A stretch of 11,796 nt of DNA, taken from positions 1 to 11,796 of the forward strand of contig JAWUXM010000029.1 of the NCBI GenBank assembly GCA_034111325.1, given 5' to 3'. This DNA comes from JAWUXM01 sp034111325 (GTDB lineage: Bacteria; Pseudomonadota; Alphaproteobacteria; Rickettsiales; JABIRX01). Below the pieces are notes generated by a model that did no database searches, had not been told where the DNA came from, and saw only the letters and a list, made by a program, of their open reading frames with translations. Positions 6,733 to 11,796 of the stretch are shown piece after piece. Made by a program: the position numbers and the translations under genes. The stretch's first letter is position 1, and each line of letters opens with the position of its first letter.

Positions 6733-6847
6733 TCTTTTTGGGCGCTTTTTAGCCAATAACATTTACTCATTTCGACTCGTGTACCAAGACGTACACGTTC
6801 GCTCATTCACAAAAGACATTTGCTCAAAATCATCACAAAAATCTCTA
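6733..6847. repeat. palindromic repeat, unit 2 of a tandem pair
   Basis: This diverged copy of the preceding unit is offset by 125-130 nt. TCTTTTTGGGCGCTTTTTA (6733-6751) corresponds to the start of unit 1. The central hairpin CGTGTAC (6778-6784) and GTACACG (6791-6797), 6-nt loop, extends by CGA (6773-6775) with TCG (6799-6801). The AAAATCATCACAAAAATC end matches the unit 1 end. The outer stem is largely decayed here. Relative to unit 1 the inner stem differs at two base pairs, and both partners changed. The rest of the gap (6848-6903) shows nothing further. Confidence 0.6.
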
Positions 6848-6903
6848 CAAAAACGTACCTTACTGAGAGTCTGAAAATAATTGCTGGCGAGATATAATTC
6901 CCC

Positions 6904-7677
6904 CTAGTTTTCTTCGAAAATTACTACAGGGTGGCAATAAAGTGTGTCGGTGGTTAAGTCATAAGCATCAGCTGAAGGATAAATAGTTGTTAAGGTCGAG
7001 ATATGGGTGCTACCAACTATGCAAGTTGCTGATGCGGCTTCAATATTATAAGCAACCATCTTTCCTGCATAAGGTAATCCATCATCAAATTTTATGTCCA
7101 GAGCATGAGCATCTCGTGGTGATAAAGGGTTATATTCAGTGGTATTATTGGCAGAATCATAGCGTGAAAGTTTGATTATATGTTTGATGCCATCTTGCCA
7201 AACATTGTAATTGACGATTCTTAATATTGAGGATTTCACTTTGCCATTAAGGACGGTTGAGTTTGGTATGAATGTTGTGCCAGTAAGGGCAAAGTTGCCA
7301 GTAATGAGTCTTGCTTTTGACAGATGTTGCCATGCTTTGATAGATTCACTTTTTGGATCATTAGTAGCATCATATAAACCAGTCGTTGAACCAATTGCGC
7401 CATCACCATTACCGCCACATGTATCAGTGCCTGTGCCACCTTCACAATCAGCCCCCCATATGTCAGCAGCGCGGCTATAATCACCAGGCCATTGTCCGTA
7501 AAATTGTTTAAAAGATTTGAGAGCGTTTTCAACTTCAGAGAATTGTTGAGCTTGCGCCATAAGTTTAGAGTTCTTAACCATGTTTAGGCTGCTCATGATT
7601 AGAGTGATTAATAGTAATAATATTACTAAAACCATGGTTAATTCTGTTAGGGAGTAGGCATTTTTATTATGACACAT
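6904..7677 (-). CDS. type IV prepilin/pseudopilin-like protein
   Basis: Probably a minor pilin or pseudopilin of a type IV pilus, type II secretion or DNA-uptake machine, inserted in the inner membrane and processed by a prepilin peptidase. The 257-residue product has a short charged leader (residues 1-7, MCHNKNA), then YSLTELTMVLVILLLLITL, a class III N-terminal helix with the key Glu at mature position 5 (E12). Position -1 is Ala rather than the usual Gly, and +1 is Tyr rather than Phe. The globular part has YGQWPGDY (60-67), a Cys/Gly/Asp-rich loop at 77-97 (C78, C87), DIKFDDG (194-200) and two further cysteines (C219, C248), suggesting two disulfides. AGGA (7689-7686) lies 8 nt before the ATG. 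It stands alone, with no other pilus genes nearby, so the machine it serves cannot be told. Confidence 0.85.
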   Translation of the reverse strand: MCHNKNAYSLTELTMVLVILLLLITLIMSSLNMVKNSKLMAQAQQFSEVENALKSFKQFYGQWPGDYSRAADIWGADCEGGTGTDTCGGNGDGAIGSTTGLYDATNDPKSESIKAWQHLSKARLITGNFALTGTTFIPNSTVLNGKVKSSILRIVNYNVWQDGIKHIIKLSRYDSANNTTEYNPLSPRDAHALDIKFDDGLPYAGKMVAYNIEAASATCIVGSTHISTLTTIYPSADAYDLTTDTLYCHPVVIFEEN

Positions 7678-7756
7678 TTGTTCGATCCTTTATTTAAGCA
7701 AAAAATTAACGCTATAAATTGAGATTGTAAAGATGATATGTCCCAAAATTTATGAT

Positions 7757-7785
7757 TTGATTAATATATATTAGTGATTTACACA
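7757..7785 (+). promoter_or_regulatory. possible promoter of tRNA-Lys
   Basis: TTGATT (7757-7762) and TACACA (7780-7785) are spaced 17 nt apart and end 12 nt before the tRNA. The -10 match is poor (3/6), and the surrounding AT-rich gap makes chance matches likely. An inverted repeat ATTAGT (7770-7775) with ACTAAT (7792-7797) brackets the -10 region and abuts the tRNA. Confidence 0.22.
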
Positions 7786-7797
7786 GTCATTACTAAT

Positions 7798-7873
<76 letters not shown>

Positions 7874-7894
7874 TAATTTCCAATAAAAGTATAT

Positions 7895-8629
7895 ATGTCT
7901 GATACATTAATATTGATCCCCGCACGTTTAAATTCTACGAGATTACCCCGCAAACCACTGCTTGATATCAACGGTAAAACAATGATTCAGCATGTTTACG
8001 AGCAGGCAGTTGCATCAGACATTGCTGATGTATATGTCGCATGTTCTGAAGAAGAGGTGAAAAATAAAGTTGAGAAATTTGGCGGAAAGGCAATTCTTAC
8101 TGACCCCGAATTACCTTCTGGAAGTGATAGAATATATGCAGCATTACAGCAAATCGAAGGAAACGAGAAATATAAATATATATTAAATCTACAAGGTGAT
8201 GTCCCGAATATTGAGCCGCAAATCTTAAAGGATATGATCAATGCTATGGTAAAAACCCCGGAGGCAGATATTATCACTCCTGTGACTTTAATTCATGATA
8301 AGAATAATATAAATAACCCTAATATTGTTAAAGCTGTTGTGGCTTTTGAGGAGGACAACCCAATTGCAAAAACATATTATTTCACCAGAGCGGCTGCGCC
8401 CTATGGTGAAGGTAATTATTATGAACATATTGGAGTCTATCTATATAAGAGATCTGTATTAGAGCAGTTTGTTACTCTGCCAGTTAGTCAATTAGAAAAG
8501 CGAGAGAAATTAGAGCAATTGCGCTGTTTGGAAAATAATATAACTATCTATAGTCTGGAAGTATCCCAGAAACCAATATCAGTTGATACTCGGGAGGATT
8601 TAGAACGTGCGAGACGAGTAATCAAATAG
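7895..8629 (+). CDS. kdsB: 3-deoxy-manno-octulosonate cytidylyltransferase (CMP-Kdo synthetase)
   Basis: Activates Kdo with CTP to CMP-Kdo in the cytosol, the donor for the inner core of lipopolysaccharide. Its presence implies a Kdo-containing LPS. The 244-residue product shows the nucleotidyltransferase signature IPARLNSTRLPRKPL (8-22), SGSDR (75-79), LQGDVPNIEP (99-108) with metal-binding D102, FTRAAAPYG (163-171), EHIGVYLYKRSVL (177-189), EQLRCLEN (207-214) and the second metal-binding Asp D231 in ISVDTREDLERAR. There is no clear Shine-Dalgarno sequence before the ATG. The next possible Met is residue 30, which would remove the CTP-binding motif, so this start is kept. It lies 21 nt after tRNA-Lys and may be transcribed with it. 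It ends 2 nt from the convergent CNNM gene. Confidence 0.95.
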   Translation: MSDTLILIPARLNSTRLPRKPLLDINGKTMIQHVYEQAVASDIADVYVACSEEEVKNKVEKFGGKAILTDPELPSGSDRIYAALQQIEGNEKYKYILNLQGDVPNIEPQILKDMINAMVKTPEADIITPVTLIHDKNNINNPNIVKAVVAFEEDNPIAKTYYFTRAAAPYGEGNYYEHIGVYLYKRSVLEQFVTLPVSQLEKREKLEQLRCLENNITIYSLEVSQKPISVDTREDLERARRVIK

Positions 8630-8631
8630 GT

Positions 8632-9915
8632 TTATTGTAGAGTTTTTAGTTTCTTCATTTGAAGTTTTGTAATTTGATTCTTATGTTTTTCGATGATTTC
8701 AAATTTGATATTCAGGAATTTAAATATATCACCACGATCAGGAATTTTCTCAGCATAATGTATAACTAACCCTGCTATTGTTGAATATTCTTCACCTTCT
8801 GGTAGTTCCCAACTTAATTTTCGGTTGATGTCACGAATCGGTGTTTCACCATCGAGGGTGTAAGCTCCACCTTTTAATTTTTTAATTATGATATCAGAAC
8901 TGCCTTTGTCGTGCTCATCTTTAATTTCGCCGACAATTTCTTCGAGAATATCTTCTAAAGTAATAATACCCATCACTGTGCCGTACTCATTAACGACAAT
9001 AGCGAAATGTGCTCGTTTTTGACGAAAGGCAAGGAGCTGATCTTTTAAATTAGTGGTTTCAGTAATAAACCAAGGCTCAGTTGCAAGCTTTGTTATATCA
9101 AGTGAGTTGAGATTTTTTGTGCTATAAAAAGCACTTCTGAAAACATCTTTGAGATGTAATACACCAATAATATTATCCTTATTGCCTTTCCAAATTGGAA
9201 CTCTGCTAAAGGGGCTTTTTAGTAAAAGTTCGAGAATTTCTTTATTAGGTAAATCCGCATCAATTGTCATAAGATTTTTGCGGTGAATCATCACAGATTC
9301 GACTTCAGTTTCAGGTAAGTCTAATATGCTATCTAACATGTCACGATCCTGTTTGATCACGGCGCCGTCTTTGTGATGTAATTCGATTGTACCGCGCAAT
9401 TCATCGATCGCAGAAACTAAACTATAACTTTTGCCTTTCATGCTAATGCGAAATAATTTCATGATTTTTTGAATCAAGATAGTAAAGGGCAAGCATAGTT
9501 TTGTGAGAATTAATAAAAAAGGGGCGGCAAATAAGGCTACTTTTTCAGAGTGATAAAATGCATAGGTTTTTGGTAAAATCTCGGCAAAAATAATGATAGC
9601 AACTGTCATGATAATTGTAGCGATTAACACACCATTTTCACCGCTAAGTTCTAAGAAGAATTTAGTTGCTAAGGCTGAAGCTAAAATATTAACTACATTA
9701 TTGCCGATTAGAATTGAGCCAATCAAGCGATCTTTCCTTTTGCGTAACTGGCTAACAATCCTGCCGCGTTTGCCAGAATTTTTACGTAAATGGTCAATGC
9801 GAACACGTGATAAAGCAGTCAGCGCAGTTTCTGATGAAGAGAAAAAGGCTGATAAAATTAAAAGGAAAACTATAGAAAATAAGAGAGGCATAAAGTCTGG
9901 AATGTTTTCCAACAT
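8632..9915 (-). CDS. CNNM/CBS/CorC-HlyC family membrane protein
   Basis: Inner-membrane protein of the CNNM family, linked in other organisms to Mg2+ (or Co2+) efflux or tolerance and often mislabelled hemolysin. It has 427 residues. A CNNM (DUF21) membrane domain spans about 8-190, with hydrophobic segments near 9-27, 64-88, 96-113 and 126-150 and conserved SSSETAL (26-32), GNNVVN (71-76) and AEILPKT (111-117). A cytoplasmic CBS pair follows (about 205-330, ending VVNEYGTVMGIITLEDILEE in family terms), then a CorC_HlyC domain (about 345-425, LDGETPIRDINRKL). The ATG is 12 nt after the aroB stop and lacks a recognisable ribosome binding site; M9 is a possible alternative. It is last in the run from the twin-TM gene. 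aroB followed by this family is a known alphaproteobacterial arrangement. The transported ion is not shown by the sequence. Confidence 0.92.
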   Translation of the reverse strand: MLENIPDFMPLLFSIVFLLILSAFFSSSETALTALSRVRIDHLRKNSGKRGRIVSQLRKRKDRLIGSILIGNNVVNILASALATKFFLELSGENGVLIATIIMTVAIIIFAEILPKTYAFYHSEKVALFAAPFLLILTKLCLPFTILIQKIMKLFRISMKGKSYSLVSAIDELRGTIELHHKDGAVIKQDRDMLDSILDLPETEVESVMIHRKNLMTIDADLPNKEILELLLKSPFSRVPIWKGNKDNIIGVLHLKDVFRSAFYSTKNLNSLDITKLATEPWFITETTNLKDQLLAFRQKRAHFAIVVNEYGTVMGIITLEDILEEIVGEIKDEHDKGSSDIIIKKLKGGAYTLDGETPIRDINRKLSWELPEGEEYSTIAGLVIHYAEKIPDRGDIFKFLNIKFEIIEKHKNQITKLQMKKLKTLQ

Positions 9916-9927
9916 GTATGTATATAA

Positions 9928-11025
9928 TTAATTAATAGATTTTAGTAACTCCAATACTATCGTCGGGTCAACATTTTTAACGATCTCAGATTTGCCGAGT
10001 TTTTTTGGTAAAATAAGATTTAATTTACCATTGTCGCTTTTCTTATCGCCATACATATTTTTGAGGAGTTTTTCTGCATTCCAGCATTTTTTAATGTCTA
10101 AGGGTCTAGTTGGCAGCCCAATATCTTTTAAGTGTTTTATAACAGTTTGCGTGTCTTTTTTATTAACAAAACCTAATTTTTCGGAAAGTTGAAAAGCCAT
10201 GACCATTCCTATACTAACTGCTTCACCATGTTTCAGTTTGTTGCTATAGTTCATATCTTTTTCCAGAGCATGACCAAAAGTATGGCCGAGGTTGAGTAAT
10301 GCGCGGTTGCCTTGTTCCTTTTCATCTTGGCTAACAATTTTTGCTTTTGTTTCGCAGCTAATTTTGACCATTTCTGCGATAATTTTGCTGTCACGTTTTT
10401 TAATTTTAGCTTTATTGCTATCTAGAAAGTGAAAGAATTTTATATCGCCAATTAAAGCGTATTTGATAATTTCCGCATAGCCAGAAAGATATTCACGTTC
10501 AGGCAAAGTTTTTAGCAAAGTAATATCTGCCAATACCAAAGAAGGTTGATGAAAAGCACCGATTAGGTTTTTGCCATATTTGCTGTTAATTCCTGTCTTG
10601 CCACCAACTGAGCTATCAACCTGAGCGAGGAGGGTAGTGGGGATTTGGATGAAATTTACGCCACGTAATAAGATGCTTGCGACAAAGCCAGTAATATCCC
10701 CAACTACGCCACCGCCAAGGGCGATTAAAGTTATATTGCGATCAGGACTTTGTGAGAGAATCTTTGTGCAGATCTTTTCAATATTACTAAAAGATTTTTG
10801 TGCCTCACCATGACGCAAAATAAGGCTAAAGTGAGTAATGTTATTTTTGTCTAATTCTTTAGTTAAGACAGTCAGGTGATGTTTGGCTACATTGCGGTCA
10901 CTAATTATAAAAACTTTAGGAGTTTTGATAATTTTTTTAATATGTGGAAAAGAGCTTCCTAGGATCTTCTCGCCTATGATAATGTTGTAGCTACGTTTGG
11001 CGAGATTAACTTTGATATTTGGCAT
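9928..11025 (-). CDS. aroB: 3-dehydroquinate synthase
   Basis: Second step of the shikimate pathway: NAD- and zinc-dependent cyclisation of DAHP to 3-dehydroquinate in the cytosol. The 365-residue product has normal length. It shows the NAD-binding GGGVVGD (104-110), the TTLLAQVDSSVGGKTGIN block (130-147), KNLIGAFHQP (152-161) and the zinc ligands E185 (SGYAEIIK), H248 (GHTFGH) and H266 (KHGEAV). The start codon lies inside aroK, overlapping it by 20 nt, and no Shine-Dalgarno sequence is visible, so translation is probably coupled to aroK. Catalytic residues are complete. aroK–aroB is the standard pairing for two shikimate-pathway enzymes. Confidence 0.97.
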   Translation of the reverse strand: MPNIKVNLAKRSYNIIIGEKILGSSFPHIKKIIKTPKVFIISDRNVAKHHLTVLTKELDKNNITHFSLILRHGEAQKSFSNIEKICTKILSQSPDRNITLIALGGGVVGDITGFVASILLRGVNFIQIPTTLLAQVDSSVGGKTGINSKYGKNLIGAFHQPSLVLADITLLKTLPEREYLSGYAEIIKYALIGDIKFFHFLDSNKAKIKKRDSKIIAEMVKISCETKAKIVSQDEKEQGNRALLNLGHTFGHALEKDMNYSNKLKHGEAVSIGMVMAFQLSEKLGFVNKKDTQTVIKHLKDIGLPTRPLDIKKCWNAEKLLKNMYGDKKSDNGKLNLILPKKLGKSEIVKNVDPTIVLELLKSIN

Positions 11026-11539
11026 TTAGCTTTGTGATAATATTATCGGATACTTCCAGCAAACTATCACTATCACTATTTATTGCAATAGGTGCCTCTG
11101 CATATATTTCATGTCTTTCTTGCATTAGTTGTGCGGTTTTCTCTTCAAGATTTTTAGTGGTAAGTAATGGTCGATCAGCGGAATCATTTTTGAGTCTATT
11201 TAGTAAGGTTTCAAGCTTTGCCTTGATCCAAATCACATCAGTTTTATTGAGTAATAAATTGCGTGTTTCTTGATCAATAAACGCTCCGCCACCAGTTGCT
11301 AAAATAAAAGATGCCTTTTGTTCTGCAAGAATTTCAGGGATGATTTCTTTCTCTAACTGGCGAAAATATGGCTCGCCTTTTTGGCTAAATATTTCGTTAA
11401 TATTTAACCCTGTTTTTTTTTCTATGAGAGTGTCAGAGTCAATAAATTCAACATTATAGAGCTCAGCAAGCTTTCTACCAATTGTAGTTTTACCAGCGCC
11501 CATTAGACCAATAAGAGATATGGTTTTATGTAAATTCAT
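11006..11539 (-). CDS. aroK: shikimate kinase
   Basis: Phosphorylates shikimate at the 3-hydroxyl with ATP, step five towards chorismate, in the cytosol. The 177-residue product has the P-loop GLMGAGKT (11-18), the substrate-binding DSD (34-36, D36), R60 in PYFRQLE, the GGG of ATGGGAF (83-85), the lid arginine R123 in ADRPLL and a C-terminal R142 (QERHEIY). It begins 2 nt after the twin-TM gene stop and overlaps aroB by 20 nt. Family length is normal, with no missing key residue. A pathway down to chorismate is implied, but only two of its enzymes are in this window. Confidence 0.97.
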   Translation of the reverse strand: MNLHKTISLIGLMGAGKTTIGRKLAELYNVEFIDSDTLIEKKTGLNINEIFSQKGEPYFRQLEKEIIPEILAEQKASFILATGGGAFIDQETRNLLLNKTDVIWIKAKLETLLNRLKNDSADRPLLTTKNLEEKTAQLMQERHEIYAEAPIAINSDSDSLLEVSDNIITKLNAKYQS

Positions 11540-11541
11540 AA

Positions 11542-11739
11542 TTAACTCGTATGAAAAATTGCGGCAATAATAAGTAAAATTATAGCGATAGCTTGTAAGG
11601 CAACGCGGGCAAACATTAATTTATTGCTATATTTCTTATTTTTCTTGCTGCCAAAACCCATAAGAACTATACCAACTACTAATGTTATTAGGGTTAAAAA
11701 GATAAAGATTAGGGTGGCAGAGGCGAAGAGACTGTTCAT
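11542..11739 (-). CDS. twin-transmembrane small protein, HIG1-domain type
   Basis: A 65-residue inner-membrane protein with two helices (about 5-28 and 46-63) joined by a basic loop, GSKKNKKYSNKLMFARVALQ. The SNKLM.ARVALQ segment is the signature of alphaproteobacterial HIG_1_N small proteins, relatives of mitochondrial respiratory-supercomplex factors (Rcf1/HIGD). Whether the bacterial form assists cytochrome oxidase is not settled. The HIG1 motif (Q/I)x3(R/H)xRx3Q keeps R45 and Q49, but the R/H position is F43. I chose the ATG at 11739 because the frame extends upstream only through a TTG (11778) that adds 13 residues outside the family; neither has a clear ribosome binding site. It leads the aroK–aroB–CNNM run. 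Upstream of it to the window edge only an A5T10 tract (11782-11796) stands out. Confidence 0.82.
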   Translation of the reverse strand: MNSLFASATLIFIFLTLITLVVGIVLMGFGSKKNKKYSNKLMFARVALQAIAIILLIIAAIFHTS

Positions 11740-11796
11740 GAGATATTTTATTGTTGGTGATATTGGGAAGTGTGGCAAAACAAAAATTTTTTTTTT

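Noticed and set aside
6608..6847. CRISPR array or insertion sequence in the alr–pilin gap
   Set aside because: There are only two diverged, palindromic units of about 110 nt, with no short identical repeats and unique spacers, and no transposase remnant.
7211..7532. Open frames on both strands within the pilin-like gene
   Set aside because: They are alternate frames of a gene with a clear prepilin N-terminus and its own ribosome binding site.
9593..9931. 112-codon open frame antisense to the CNNM gene
   Set aside because: It is a shadow of a well-supported gene; its basic, hydrophobic translation mirrors the opposite strand.
11740..11778. Longer form of the twin-TM protein starting at TTG
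   Set aside because: The extra 13 residues are outside the family pattern and the codon has no ribosome binding site; the internal ATG fits the family length.

Overview
The window looks like chromosomal DNA of an AT-rich alphaproteobacterium, probably a host-associated or Rickettsiales-like lineage. The evidence is the gene order glyA–nrdR–ribD, dnaB directly followed by alr, aroK–aroB followed by a CNNM/CorC-type membrane protein, and a twin-transmembrane HIG1-type protein carrying the alphaproteobacterial SNKLM.ARVALQ signature. All but one of the protein genes belong to families that can be named. The shikimate, riboflavin, Kdo and D-alanine genes show that this is not one of the most reduced endosymbionts. 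The lineage assignment is inference from sequence character; no database search was possible.

Layout, left half (+ strand): rpiB (starts at base 1), glyA, nrdR and ribD. nrdR and ribD overlap by 4 nt and are clearly coupled. A 101-codon orphan gene follows on the minus strand, convergent with ribD (5 nt between stops). It has its own good ribosome binding site and a TTGTTT-17-TATAAT promoter. Its predicted product is hydrophilic and probably disordered, and ends in a basic stretch plus Cys-Ile-Thr-Met, which looks like a eukaryotic CaaX prenylation signal. It is the most intriguing object here. Next come dnaB and alr (1 nt apart, + strand).

Middle: the 296-nt gap after alr holds no gene. It contains two tandem, diverged copies of a palindromic repeat whose central hairpin is kept by compensatory base changes. 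A related motif and another hairpin sit downstream of glyA. A type IV prepilin/pseudopilin-like gene (minus strand) follows, then tRNA-Lys(CUU) and kdsB (+ strand).

Right half (minus strand): a compact run reading leftwards, twin-TM protein, aroK, aroB and the CNNM/CBS/CorC protein. Gaps are 2 nt, a 20-nt overlap and 12 nt. The last gene ends 2 nt from the end of kdsB.

Functionally the window covers pentose phosphate interconversion (rpiB), one-carbon metabolism (glyA), control of ribonucleotide reductase (nrdR), riboflavin synthesis (ribD), replication (dnaB), envelope building (alr, kdsB), aromatic precursor synthesis (aroK, aroB), a surface or secretion pilin, and two membrane proteins.
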